From positions 2,427,581-2,491,580 of the forward strand of contig CAWIOF010000002.1 in assembly GCA_963837715.1 (NCBI GenBank): DNA of 64,000 nucleotides, written 5' to 3'. How positions within the stretch are numbered: position 1 is the stretch's first letter; each line of letters opens with the position of its first letter. Positions 35,690 through 45,439 of this stretch are shown piece by piece. The DNA is from JANYLB01 sp963837715. Lineage in GTDB: Bacteria > Actinomycetota > Acidimicrobiia > IMCC26256 > JANYLB01. A program made the translations under genes and the position numbers. Below the pieces are notes generated by a model. That model searched no databases and was not told the DNA's origin. It was given only the letters and a program-made list of their open reading frames with translations.

Positions 35690-36405
35690 TGGGCGAGCAG
35701 GATGCACCGCAGGAAACGATGTCGGCGCCGCCGCGCGGGCGGCCAGGAAGCCACCGCGGGCGCCGAGCACGAACTCGAGGACCTCGAGCGGGAGCTCTGC
35801 CGCCTCCCCGACGTCTCAGCCGCCCGCATCGTCGCCGACCGGGTGGGCCGACCGACCGAGGTCCACATCCTCGCCCTCCCCGGCAAGCACGCCAAGCAGG
35901 TCGTCCGCGACGTCCAGTCGGTCGCACTCGCCTCGTTCGGCCTCGAGCTCGACCGCCGGATCATCTCGGTCGTCCAGCTCGGCGCCAACGGCAACGGCGA
36001 CCCCAAGCCCGAAGCGGCGCCGGTCTTCCGGCCCGTCATCCTCACGATCAACGCCGAGACCACCGATCTCCGCGCGCTCATCCGGGTCACGCTCGCGCTC
36101 GGCGAGGAGCAGGCGACCGGCTTCGCCGAGGGCTCGGTCGCGTCGTCGGCCCGCCACCGGCTCGTCGCCGGTGCGACGCTCGATGCGCTCCGTCAGCTCG
36201 CGTCGTCGGCCGAGGCGGTCGACGTCGACAGTGCACAGATCGTGCGGGTCGGGCCCCACGACGTCGCGGTCGTGACGGTGGTCTTCGTCGCCCCCCGCTC
36301 GAGCAGGTCGTGTCGGGTTCGGCGATCGTGCGCCTGAACGCCGAAGCCGACGCGGTGGCCCGAGCGATGCTCGACGCCACCAACCGCCGGCTCCCCCGCA
36401 ACTAG
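35690..36405 (+). CDS. Conserved hypothetical protein, frameshifted
   Basis: The central ~190 residues read as coding: EHELEDLERELCRLPDVSAA, HILALPGKHAKQVVRDVQSV and LRALIRVTLALGEEQATG. The end continues in another frame as PPLEQVVSGSAIVRLNAEAD to the stop at 36,405, consistent with one base lost from a C run near 36,295. The N terminus also changes frame near 35,750, so the start is uncertain. I do not recognise the family. It follows an intergenic stretch and precedes a glycosyltransferase. Confidence 0.5.
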
Positions 36406-36523
36406 AGAAGGAGCGGAGCCGGCGGAAGGTCCCGCGGGCCGGGATCGGTGAGCGATCGAGCCGGCGCAGCGGATTCGACCGTCCCGACGCGGGTTCTAGG
36501 GTCGGTGCGTGCCGGTCGCCACG

Positions 36524-37596
36524 ATGCTCTCGTTCCGCCTCGGTGGGACCGACGGCGTCTCGATCGAAGCGGCGAAGTGGTCGCGACGCCCTGGAACAGC
36601 TCGGGTTTCGAAGTCGTCCGGGTCGCCGGGGAGATCGCCGGACCGGCACCGGCCCGGCGACACGGTGCTCCCCTGGCTCGCCATCGACGCGCCCGACCGA
36701 CCCGGTCGCCGACGAGCTCGCACGGGCGCATCGCGCGGCAGCGACCTGGTCGTGGTCGAGAACCTCTGCTCGCTCCCGCTCAACGAGCCGGCGGCGACCA
36801 CGACCGCCGCGGTGCTCGCGTCCTTCATCGACGCCGACGGCAGGGTGGTGTTCCACCACCACGATCTCCCGTGGCAACGCCCGACCACGGCCCACGTGCT
36901 CGGGTTCCCACCGGCGCTCGATGCGCTCCACGTCGCGATCAACGAGCTGCTCCCGCGTCGAGCTCGCGGCCCGGGGAATCGATGCCGTGGTCATCCGGAA
37001 CTGCTTCGATCTCGACGCGGCACCGGGCGACCGCGACGCGACCCGCCGCCAGTTCGGGTTCCGGCCCGATGAGCTCGTCGTGCTGCACCCGGCCCGGGCG
37101 ATCCCGCGCAAGAACGTCGCCCGCGGCGCTGCGGTTCGCCGAGGCCCTCGACCGGCGCGTTCAGGCGAGCGGGCCGCGCACTACTGGCTCACCGGTCCGG
37201 CCGAAGACGGGTACGGCCCGACCCTCGACGGGCTGCTCGCCGGAGCCCGGGTGCCGTGGTCGCTCGGACTCGCCCCGAGACCCGTCGACGCCTACGCCGC
37301 GGCCGACGTGATCGCGTTCCCGTCGACCTGGGAGGGATTCGGCAACCCACTCATCGAGTCGGTGGTCGCCCGACGTCCACTGGCGGTCGGGACCTATCCG
37401 GTGCTCGACCGAGATCGAAGCGCTCGGGTTCCGCTTCTTCTCCGTCGACGACCCGGATGCGCTCGTCGCGTGGCTCGATGAGCCCGACGACTCGATCTTC
37501 GCCCACAATCTCGCGGTGGCGCACCGGCACTTCTCCCTCGCCGACCTCCCGACCCGGCTGGCCACCGCGTGCTCCGACCGGGGCTGGACGTGGTGA
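36524..37596 (+). CDS. Glycosyltransferase (GT4-like), multiply frameshifted
   Basis: Joined across frames, the protein reads MLSFRLGGTDGVSIEAAKW, VVFHHHDLPWQRPTTAHVL, IRNCFDLDAAPGDRDATRRQ, VVLHPARAIPRKNVARAL and FPSTWEGFGNPLIESVV, a GT-B fold glycosyltransferase of about 345 residues. The E-x7-E-like segment EGFGNPLIES fits the GT4 donor-binding region. At least six frame breaks lie at about 36,577, 36,603, 36,690, 36,955, 37,115 and 37,408; most are repaired by removing one base. The acceptor is unknown. Confidence 0.65.
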
Positions 37597-37859
37597 CCCC
37601 CGGCGATCCGCCCGTCCCTCGATCCGGTCGTGGTGCGCCGGGCTCGCATCGCCCGGTTGGCCAAGCTCGGCAAGCGGATCGGCTACCTCGCGCTGCTGGT
37701 CGCGATCATCGGCTTCGCGGTCGGCGTCGTCGCGGGCTTCTCGCCCGGCGTCGTGCGGGTGGTCGTCGTCGGGCTGTCGTGATGTGCATCGTGCTCCCGG
37801 TGCCGATCGTGCTCGGGTACGGGGTGCGGGCCGCGGAGCGGGAAGACCGCGGCGGCTGA
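37593..37859 (+). CDS. Small membrane protein, frameshifted
   Basis: Joined frames encode LDPVVVRRARIARLAKLGKR, then two hydrophobic segments (IGYLALLVAIIGFAVGVVAG and VMCIVLPVPIVLGYG), ending in AEREDRGG. Frame changes lie near 37,618 and 37,780. The protein would have about 88 residues and two membrane helices. It follows the glycosyltransferase with a short overlap. I recognise no family. Confidence 0.5.
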   Translation: MTPGDPPVPRSGRGAPGSHRPVGQARQADRLPRAAGRDHRLRGRRRRGLLARRRAGGRRRAVVMCIVLPVPIVLGYGVRAAEREDRGG

Positions 37860-37985
37860 GCGCTCCTCGATCCCGACCTCGAGGGGACAGACCCGCCCGC
37901 GCCGATCTACGCTCCGGATCGAACTCGTCGCCACGACTCCGTCGCGACTGCAGACCGCGAACCGTCGTACACAGGGGGATCCACC

Positions 37986-39094
37986 ATGCCGAAGGCCGCA
38001 GTCGCAAAGGCGGTCGGTGCACCGCTCGAGATCCTCGACGTCGACCTCGCCGGTCCCAAGACCGGGGAGATCCGGGTCCAGCTCGGCGCCTCCGGCGTGT
38101 GCCACTCCGACCTCTCGGTCGTGAACGGCACGCTGCCGATCGGCCTCCCGGCCGATCCTCGGCCACGAGGGTGCCGGCACGATCACCGAGCTCGGTGAGG
38201 ACGTCGACCACCTGAAGGTCGGCGACCACATCGTGATCTCCTGGGTTCCCCAGTGCGGCAAGTGCTTCTTCTGCGAGCGGGGCCAGGGCGAGCTCTGCGA
38301 GGTCGGCTCGATCGCGAGCATGAGCGGTGGCCTCCTCGACATGACGAGCCGGTTCTCGCTCGACGGTCAGCCGCTCATGGTGATGGCCGCTTCGGGCACC
38401 TTCTCCCAGGAGACGGTGATCCCCGCGATCGGCGCCGTGAAGATCGACAACGACGGTCCCGTTCACCGACGCCGCGCTCATCGGGTGCGGAGTGCTCACC
38501 GGCTTCGGGGCGGCGGTGAACACCGCCGACATCCGCAAGGGCGACACCGTCGCCGTCATCGGTTGCGGTGGCGTGGGCCTCAACGTGATCCAGGGCGCCA
38601 AGCACGCGGGTGCCGAGCGGATCATCGCCGTCGACATGGTCGACGGGAAGCTCCAGACCGCGACGAAGTTCGGCGCCACCGACACCGTGAACGCCGGCGA
38701 GGGCGACGCGGTGTCGAAGGTCATGGAGCTGAGCTCCGGGCGCGGTGCCGACGTCGCGTTCGAGGTCATCGGCCTCGGCCCGACCATCGACCAGGCGTTC
38801 CAGATGACCCGGCGCGGCGGCCAGGCGATCATCGTGGGTGTCCCGAGCTTCGACGCGACGATGACGATCACGCCGGCGATGGATCTCCTCGTGCAGGAGA
38901 AGCAGATCCGGGGCAGCTGGTACGGCGGTTCGAACGTCCAGAAGGACGTGCCGGCGCTCGTGAAGCTCTACTCCGACGGCAAGCTGAAGCTCGACGAGCT
39001 CATCTCCCGCGAGATCACCCTCGACCAGGTGAACGAAGCCCTCGACACCATGGGCTCGGGCGAGATCGCCCGCTCGGTCATCAAGTACTCCTGA
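37986..39094 (+). CDS. Zinc-dependent alcohol dehydrogenase, frameshifted
   Basis: The protein is a medium-chain dehydrogenase of ~370 residues. Zinc ligands are in SGVCHSDLSV and HEGAG, and the structural zinc loop is CGKCFFCERGQGELC. The NAD domain has VAVIGCGGVGLNVIQGAKHA. Frame breaks near 38,155 (after GLPA) and 38,462 (after DNDG) are each repaired by removing one base. GGGGGATCCACC precedes the ATG. It would oxidise or reduce an alcohol/aldehyde. An aldo/keto reductase gene follows. Confidence 0.85.
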
Positions 39095-39137
39095 GAGCCA
39101 GATCACCTGAGCGCACGATCCACCTGAGAGGCAGCCC

Positions 39138-40146
39138 GTGAGGTACCGCAACTTCGGCGACACCGACCTCGTCGTCTCGGAGGTCGGCTTCGGCACCTGG
39201 ACCCTCGCGAGCAACTGGTGGGGAGAGGTCGCCGACAAGGACGGCCTCATCCGAGCCGCGTTCGACGCCGGGATCACGTTCTTCGATGCCGCCCCGGTCT
39301 ACGGCAAGGAAGGCGCCGGCGAGACGGTCCTCGCCCGCTTCCTGGCCGACCACCGCGACGAGATCGTGCTGACCACCAAGTGCGGCTACGACATCGACGC
39401 CGACCGCAAGTACCCCGGCCAGTCGGAGCGACCGCACGACTGGGAGCCGCAGTCGATCCGGGAGCAGCTCGACGCGTCGTTGCTCCGCCTCGGGGTCGAC
39501 CACATCGACCTGTACCAGCTGCACAACACGCGGATCGAGCCGATCCTCGACGACGACCTCTGGGCGACGCTCCTCGACCTGCGCGCGTCGGGCAAGGTGC
39601 GCGAGCTGGGCGTGGCACTCGGTCCGGCGATCGGTTGGGTGGAAGAGGGCATCCAGGGGATCCGGAAACGCCCGATCGCGACGCTGCAGACCGTGTTCAA
39701 CGTCCTCGAGCAGGAGCCCGGACTGACCTTCGCGGCCGAGCCGAAGGTGGCTGCCGGGACGGTGTCGATGATCGCGCGGGTGCCGCACGCATCCGACGCC
39801 CTGTCGGGGCGGATCACGCGTGACACGGTCTTCCCGCCCGAAGACCACCGCTCGCACCGCAACCGCGACAACATGCTCGACAACTTCGACAAGGCCGAGA
39901 CGCTTGCGTTCCTCTGGGACGGGCACCGGTCGCACGATCGGCCAGGCTGCGATCGCCGGCATCCTGGCCAATCCGGCGTTCGCGACCGTGTTGCCGACCT
40001 GCGTGACGGTCGAAGACGTCGAGGAGTACGCCCGGGGCGGCGACCTCCCCCTCACGGCCGACGAAGTCGCCCGGGTCGACGCGCTGCGGTCGCAGAACTT
40101 CGGCGTGACCAACCGCTACGAGATGCCCCTCAAGTCCAGCGTCTGA
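39138..40146 (+). CDS. Aldo/keto reductase, frameshifted near the end
   Basis: The ~335-residue protein shows NFGDTDLVVSEVGFGTW, FFDAAPVYGKEGAGETVL (catalytic D/Y region), LTTKCGYD with the catalytic lysine, and DLYQLHN. After LAFLWDG the frame changes; removing one base near 39,920 gives TGRTIGQAAIAGILANPAFA and the normal ending. It would reduce aldehydes or ketones with NAD(P)H. It lies 43 bp after the alcohol dehydrogenase, so the two may form an operon with the TetR gene. Confidence 0.85.
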
Positions 40147-40160
40147 GCGGGAGCATCGGA

Positions 40161-40763
40161 GTGCGCCTTCCCGCCGAGCAGAGGCGAAGCCAACTTCTCG
40201 AAGTCGCGTGCGACGTCTTCGCGGTGCGAGGTTTCCACGCGACGTCGATGGACGACGTCGCCGAAGCCGCCGGGGTCACCAAGCCCGTGCTGTACCAACA
40301 CTTCCCGTCGAAGCGCGCCCTGTACCGGGAGCTCCTCGAAGACGTCGACCGACGCATGCTCGACGCGGTCCGCGCCGCGACGGTGAACGCGGAGTCGGGG
40401 CGCGAACGGGTCCAGGAGGGCTTCGCTGCCTACTTCCACTTCGTCACCGGGAATCGCGCCGCGTTCCGCCTTCTGTTCGGCGCGTCGGTTCGCAACGACA
40501 CCGAGTTCGCCGCGATCGCCGAGGGCGCGATCGAACAGATCGCGACACTCATCACCGGTCTGATCGAGATCGGACCCGACCACGAGCACCGGCGCGTGCT
40601 CGCGCACGCCGTGGTCGGTATGGCCGAGGCGACGAGCCGCCGGCTCGCGGTGTCGGGGGGAGAGCTCGACCCCGATCGGCTCGCCCGGTGGCTCGCCGAG
40701 ATGGCGTGGTTCGGGCTCCGGGGCGTCCGGGCCGAGAACCCGGTCCGCCAGCCCGGGGCCTGA
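40161..40763 (+). CDS. TetR-family regulator
   Basis: The 200-residue protein has an N-terminal helix-turn-helix (FHATSMDDVAEAAGVTKPVLYQHFPSK) and an all-alpha ligand domain. The GTG start follows GGGAG. It lies 14 bp after the aldo/keto reductase and 9 bp before the ClC gene, so it may control one of them. The ligand is unknown. Confidence 0.85.
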   Translation: MRLPAEQRRSQLLEVACDVFAVRGFHATSMDDVAEAAGVTKPVLYQHFPSKRALYRELLEDVDRRMLDAVRAATVNAESGRERVQEGFAAYFHFVTGNRAAFRLLFGASVRNDTEFAAIAEGAIEQIATLITGLIEIGPDHEHRRVLAHAVVGMAEATSRRLAVSGGELDPDRLARWLAEMAWFGLRGVRAENPVRQPGA

Positions 40764-40772
40764 CCGCTCCCG

Positions 40773-42047
40773 ATGGCCCGGCTCAGATCGGCGGTCGTGC
40801 TCTCGGCCGTCACCGGCGCCGTCACCGGACTCCTCGTCGCCCTGTTCGAGACGATCGTCGTGGAGTGGCTCTCCGAAGGGGTTGCCGAACTGCCCCTCTG
40901 GGCAATCGCGGTGCTCCCGACAGTCGGCCTGGCAGTTGCTGCGCTGAGCCTGCGGTGGCTCGGGCCCCGGAAACCCGACGCGACGACTCCGGAAACGGCC
41001 GACGCGTACCTCAAGGCGTTCCACGACCCGCAACGTCCGCTCGGGCTCAGGGCGCTACCCGCCCGCATGATCGCGGCGATCGCGACCCTCGGTTCGGGCG
41101 GGGCGATGGGCCTCGAGGGCCCGTCGCTCTATCTCGGAGCGACGCTCGGCGCGGCGACGCAACACCGACTCGCGCAGAACCGGGCGGTGCGGTGGCTTCA
41201 GACCGCTGACCGGCGCGTCCTGATGGTCGCCGGTGCGGCGGCGGGCGTCGCGGCGATCTTCAAGGCGCCTGCCACAGGCGCGGTGTTTGCCCTCGAGGTC
41301 CCCTACGTCGACGACTTCGCGCGGCGCATGCTCCTTCCCGCACTCATCGCATCGGCCACCGGCTACCTCGCGTTCGTCGCGGTCCACGGCACGACGCCGA
41401 TCTTCCTCGTGGACAACTCGCCCGACCTCACGGCCGTCGATCTCTTCGGAGCGCTGGCAATCGGGATCGTGGCGGGAATCGCGGCGCGCGGGTTCACACT
41501 CCTGCTCCGGCTGGCCAAGCGGGTGGCATTGAGTCCCAACGTTGCCGGCCGGGTCGTCACGTCGGGAATCGCGCTGGCCGCACTGTTCGCGATCGGACGA
41601 GGCGTCACCGGTGAGAGCGTCGCGATCGGCACCGGCTACAACACCCTGACCTGGGCGACCACCGGCGACCACGCGGTGTGGTTGCTCCTGGTGGTGCTGG
41701 TCCTGCGGATCCTCGCAACGAGCGCCACCGTGGCCGGCGGTGGCGCGGGAGGACTCTTCATCCCTCTGGTCGTGGCGGGCGCACTGCTCGGCCGCGCCGC
41801 CGGTGGGATCTTCGACGGCATCGACACCCAGGTGGCGGTGGTGATCGGTGTGGCGGCGTTCCTCGGTGCGGGCTACCGCGTGCCACTCGCGGCGGTGGTG
41901 TTCGTCGCCGAGACGACCGGTCGCGCGGGATTCATCGTGCCCGGCCTGCTCGCCGCGGTCGCGGCCGAGCTGATGATGGGCCGGGCGTCGGTCACTGCAT
42001 ACCAGCAGGGCCTCACGTCGACCGACGCCGACTCCACCGACGGCTGA
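40773..42047 (+). CDS. ClC-family chloride channel/transporter
   Basis: The 424-residue protein has about ten hydrophobic helices. Conserved ClC filter segments are GSGGAMGLEGPSLYLGATLG (with the gating glutamate kept), AGVAAIFKAPATGAVFALE and GGGAGGLFIPLVVAGALLG. It likely exchanges chloride for protons or forms a channel. Its end overlaps the convergent potassium-channel frame by up to 175 bp. Confidence 0.85.
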   Translation: MARLRSAVVLSAVTGAVTGLLVALFETIVVEWLSEGVAELPLWAIAVLPTVGLAVAALSLRWLGPRKPDATTPETADAYLKAFHDPQRPLGLRALPARMIAAIATLGSGGAMGLEGPSLYLGATLGAATQHRLAQNRAVRWLQTADRRVLMVAGAAAGVAAIFKAPATGAVFALEVPYVDDFARRMLLPALIASATGYLAFVAVHGTTPIFLVDNSPDLTAVDLFGALAIGIVAGIAARGFTLLLRLAKRVALSPNVAGRVVTSGIALAALFAIGRGVTGESVAIGTGYNTLTWATTGDHAVWLLLVVLVLRILATSATVAGGGAGGLFIPLVVAGALLGRAAGGIFDGIDTQVAVVIGVAAFLGAGYRVPLAAVVFVAETTGRAGFIVPGLLAAVAAELMMGRASVTAYQQGLTSTDADSTDG

Positions 42048-42796
42048 TCCCTACGGAGCGTCGTCCGGTTCCGAGGCGTTTCGGGCGCGCGCTGGCCCGA
42101 CCGCGGCGCGCGCGGGCCCCGGAGACGACCCATGTTGCCGACCAGTCCCGCGACCAGGGTGACGAGGAAGATCTGGCCGATCAGGGCCTCCATGCTCACC
42201 ACGACGCGGCCGGGGTCGGTCGCGGGGCTGAGGTCACCGAAGCCCACCGTCGTGAGCACGATGAAGCTGAAGTACAGGAACTTCACGGGATCCTGGCTGT
42301 CGCCCTGGGCGAAGAACGGCGACCCCCCGACGCGGTCCATGAAGCCGTAGGCGGCAGCGAAAGCGATCCCGATCAGGAGGTACGCACAGACCGCGCCGAG
42401 AATCGTCTCCAGGTTGACCTGCGGATGACGCAGGATCCGACTGAGCACCACGAGCGGCGAGAGCACGATGAGCACCGACATCGCCGAGCCCGAGCCCTCG
42501 AAGACTTCACCGAGTGCCGACTGCGCGACGTTGAGAATGACCCACACGACGACCACCGCCGCCGCGACCTGGAGCCGGCGCCCTCGGATGTGCGACGTGT
42601 ACAGGGCGAGGAGGAGCACACCGCCGAACACCGCGCCTTCGATGGTCCGGTGCCACTGGCTCGTGGTGAGCACGGCCATCAACCCGTAGGCGATGACGAT
42701 CGCGACGAGCAGCACGCTGTAGCTGTCGCCGCGCCGGATCCTGCGCATGAGACCTTCCCGACTCGCGAGTCGGCGGATCGCGACGTTGTCGGGCAT
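41873..42796 (-). CDS. Potassium channel family protein
   Basis: Hydrophobic segments at about residues 28-160 are followed by a pore loop with the selectivity filter LTTVGFGDLSPATDPGR and a final helix with LIGQIFLVTLVAGLVGNM, the layout of bacterial ion-channel (Ion_trans_2) proteins. After about residue 225 the sequence is low complexity and overlaps the ClC gene antisense, so the true end may be nearer 42,050. It probably conducts potassium. Confidence 0.8.
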   Translation of the reverse strand: MPDNVAIRRLASREGLMRRIRRGDSYSVLLVAIVIAYGLMAVLTTSQWHRTIEGAVFGGVLLLALYTSHIRGRRLQVAAAVVVVWVILNVAQSALGEVFEGSGSAMSVLIVLSPLVVLSRILRHPQVNLETILGAVCAYLLIGIAFAAAYGFMDRVGGSPFFAQGDSQDPVKFLYFSFIVLTTVGFGDLSPATDPGRVVVSMEALIGQIFLVTLVAGLVGNMGRLRGPRAPRSGQRAPETPRNRTTLRRDQPSVESASVDVRPCWYAVTDARPIISSAATAASRPGTMNPARPVVSATNTTAASGTR

Positions 42797-42834
42797 GGTC
42801 GAGATCTTGCCATCCGGCTAGCGTCGGACTCCGG

Positions 42835-43692
42835 ATGTCGAGTTCCTCCACACTCGAGCTGCACCCGTGGAACCGGTCGTTCCGCTGGCACGACCACGAG
42901 GGGCCCTTCCGCGCCCTCACGGAGGCGCAGGTCGCGCAGTTCGACCGCGAGGGCTACCTGGTCGTCGAGGATCTCGTCGCCCCCGACGAGCTGGCGCGGG
43001 TCGTCGCCGCAGTCGATGCCATCGAAGCGCAGACCGACGCGTTCCTGCGCGCCCAGGAAGCAGGCCGGTTCCACATCTCCGAGAGCGGCGCGCTCACGTT
43101 CAGCCCACACCTCGTGGCCCGGTCCGCAGCGCTGCGCGAGCTCTCGGCCCATCCCCGCTTCGTCGACCTGTGCGCCGACCTCGTCGGCCCCGACGTACGG
43201 CTCTACTGGGACCAGGCCGTCTACAAGAAGCCGGAGAAGCCGCGGCGCTTCCCCTGGCACCAGGACAACGGCTACACGTTCGTCGAACCGCAGGAATACC
43301 TCACCCTGTGGGTCGCCCTCACCGACGCGACGCTCGAGAACGGATGCCCGCAGGTCGCGCCGGGGATCCACCGACACGGCACGCTCGTGCACCACTACGT
43401 CGAACCCCTCGGCTACGAGGTCTTCGGCGAGCATCCGGCTGCAGTGGCGGCCGAGGTCCGCGCCGGCGGGGTCGTCGCGTTCTCGTCGCTCACGCCCCAC
43501 CTCACCGGACCCAACGTCACCGACGGGATCCGCAAGGCCTACATCCTGCAGTACGCGCCCGACGGCGCGGTCGCCCTCCACGGCGACCCCACCAAGGGTG
43601 CACCGTCGTCTCGCGTGCCCTGCACCGACCCCGACCGCCAGTACCCCGTCCTCCGCGCCGGCACCCGCGTCGCCCCGCCGCCACTCCCCTGA
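42835..43692 (+). CDS. PhyH-type Fe(II)/2-oxoglutarate dioxygenase
   Basis: The 285-residue protein belongs to the phytanoyl-CoA dioxygenase family. The iron ligands are the H and D of PWHQDNGYTF and the late histidine in SSLTPHLTGPN, followed by the 2-oxoglutarate-binding arginine in DGIRKAYILQY. It should hydroxylate a small molecule. It lies beside the Rieske/aminotransferase cluster, separated by a hairpin, and may act in the same pathway. The ATG at 42,835 is the first in frame. Confidence 0.88.
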   Translation: MSSSSTLELHPWNRSFRWHDHEGPFRALTEAQVAQFDREGYLVVEDLVAPDELARVVAAVDAIEAQTDAFLRAQEAGRFHISESGALTFSPHLVARSAALRELSAHPRFVDLCADLVGPDVRLYWDQAVYKKPEKPRRFPWHQDNGYTFVEPQEYLTLWVALTDATLENGCPQVAPGIHRHGTLVHHYVEPLGYEVFGEHPAAVAAEVRAGGVVAFSSLTPHLTGPNVTDGIRKAYILQYAPDGAVALHGDPTKGAPSSRVPCTDPDRQYPVLRAGTRVAPPPLP

Positions 43693-43694
43693 AA

Positions 43695-43753
43695 CCGACG
43701 AGCTCTGCACCGTGCGTTGCGGCTTCCGGGACTCACGGTGCAGACCTCGTCGG
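43695..43753. terminator. 20-bp inverted repeat between convergent genes
   Basis: The 20 bases at 43695-43714 pair with 43734-43753 with a single mismatch around a 19-nt loop. An alternative GGACTC/GAGTCC pairing is also possible. The position between the convergent PhyH and FAD oxidoreductase genes fits a terminator. There is no T run. Confidence 0.65.
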
Positions 43754-43772
43754 GAGTCCGGGGGTCGGTCGG

Positions 43773-45344
43773 CTACGTGACGTCGAGATCCTGGAGGACG
43801 GCGGCGGCGGCGTTGCGGCCGTTGACGGCGATCACGCTGCCGGCGGGGTGGGTCGCGGCACCGCAGAGGTAGACGCCGGGGCCGGGGGCACGCGGCGCGA
43901 AGCGGTGCTCCCACATCTGGTCGGGGGTGCACTCGCCCTGGAAGATGTGGCCGCCGGTGAGGCCGACCTTCTCCTCGATGTGGGGCGGGCCGAGCACCTC
44001 GGTGAACTCGACGCAGTCGTGGATGTCGGGTGCGAAGCGCGCGATCGCGTCGAGGATCTTGCCCGCGACCTCGCCGCGCCGGGAGTCCCAGTCGCCCTCG
44101 GCGAGCTCGTACGGGGCGTACTGCGCGAACACACTCATCGTGTGCTTGCCGGGCGGCGCGACCGACGGGTCGTACGCGGTCTGGAAGTAGAGCTCGGCGA
44201 ACCCGGGCGTGACCTCACCGCGCGTCGCGGCCTGGAACGCTCGCTGTGCGTCGTCGATCCCGGTGGTGATCGACACCATCGACCCGCACGGCCAGTCGGC
44301 TTCGGGTTCGGCGGTCCAGGTCGGCAGGTGACTCAGGCCGGCGTTCAGCTTCACCACCGGCGACGTCATGCGCCACGTGTCCATGCGGTCACGGAACGAG
44401 GGGGCCGCGTGGTCGCCGAGCAGGCCGAGCGTGCGGCGGGGATCGGCGTTGGACACGACCGCCTCGGCGCGGATCATCTCGCCGCCTTCGAGCAGCACAC
44501 CCTCACCCGGAACGATCGCACCGACCTCGACCCCGCTCGCGAGCACCGCACCGGCCTCGATCGCGGCCTGGGCGATCGCGAACGAGATCCGGCCCATCCC
44601 ACCCTCGACGTAGCCCCACATCGCGGGCTCCCCGTTGCAGGTGCCGGCGAAGTGCATGAGCTTGATCGACGCGGTCCCGGGATCGCGCGGTCCGGCCCAC
44701 GCACCGATCACGCCCTGGCCGTAGAGCGCGGTGCGGAGGCGTTCGTCCTGCACGTACGACTCGACCACGTCGGCGATCGACGCGTCGAACAGCACGTCGA
44801 TCAGCTCCTGGTCGTGACCGAGCATCTCCTCGAGCTCGGGGCGCGACGGCGACGCGCCGATCCAGGAGTCCCGCGGGCCTTCTCGCAACGCGACCCGGAG
44901 CCGGTCGAACATGTCCTCGTAGGCGAACTGTCCCGCGATGTCGGCGTCGGTGAACCCGTTCTCCTTCATCGCCGCGACGGTGCGGTCGTGGTCGGACCAC
45001 TGCGCGTAGGAGGTGCCGTCGTCGAACGGGCACCACAGGTTCGGATCGGCGAGGAAGACCTTGAAGCCGTGCCGCGGGAGATCGAGCTCGGTGATCACCC
45101 GCTGGTCGAGCAGGCCGACCACGTACGCGCACGGACTCACGATGTAGCGCGAGTCGTCGAACGGCTGCTCGAGTGTGCACGCACCACCGAGCTGCTCTCG
45201 ACGCTCGAGCACGAGCACCTGCTTGCCCGCCTTGGCGAGGTACGCGGCCGCGGTGAGACCGTTGTGGCCCCCGCCGACCACGACGACGTCCCACTCCCTC
45301 GCCGCGAGGTCGGCCACCGGCATCGGCAGGCCGACCTTCCCCAT
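43773..45344 (-). CDS. FAD-dependent amine-oxidase/phytoene-dehydrogenase-like oxidoreductase
   Basis: The ~523-residue flavoprotein opens with a Rossmann FAD site (DVVVVGGGHNGLTAAAYLAKAG, then LERREQLGGAC) and ends with the second FAD contact YLCGAATHPAGSV. It matches the PYROXD2/CrtI-like group. The start is uncertain: ATG at 45,344 is used, and a GTG at 45,356 is also possible. It is the last gene of a four-gene minus-strand operon, 95 bp after the aminotransferase. It probably dehydrogenates the pathway intermediate. Confidence 0.85.
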   Translation of the reverse strand: MGKVGLPMPVADLAAREWDVVVVGGGHNGLTAAAYLAKAGKQVLVLERREQLGGACTLEQPFDDSRYIVSPCAYVVGLLDQRVITELDLPRHGFKVFLADPNLWCPFDDGTSYAQWSDHDRTVAAMKENGFTDADIAGQFAYEDMFDRLRVALREGPRDSWIGASPSRPELEEMLGHDQELIDVLFDASIADVVESYVQDERLRTALYGQGVIGAWAGPRDPGTASIKLMHFAGTCNGEPAMWGYVEGGMGRISFAIAQAAIEAGAVLASGVEVGAIVPGEGVLLEGGEMIRAEAVVSNADPRRTLGLLGDHAAPSFRDRMDTWRMTSPVVKLNAGLSHLPTWTAEPEADWPCGSMVSITTGIDDAQRAFQAATRGEVTPGFAELYFQTAYDPSVAPPGKHTMSVFAQYAPYELAEGDWDSRRGEVAGKILDAIARFAPDIHDCVEFTEVLGPPHIEEKVGLTGGHIFQGECTPDQMWEHRFAPRAPGPGVYLCGAATHPAGSVIAVNGRNAAAAVLQDLDVT

Positions 45345-45439
45345 GAGGTGGTTCACAGATTGATGGTTCGCTCCGGCACCGGCGCTCGATCGCTCACCGA
45401 TTCCCGCCCCGCGACGCGTGTCCGCGCCTCCGACTGCGC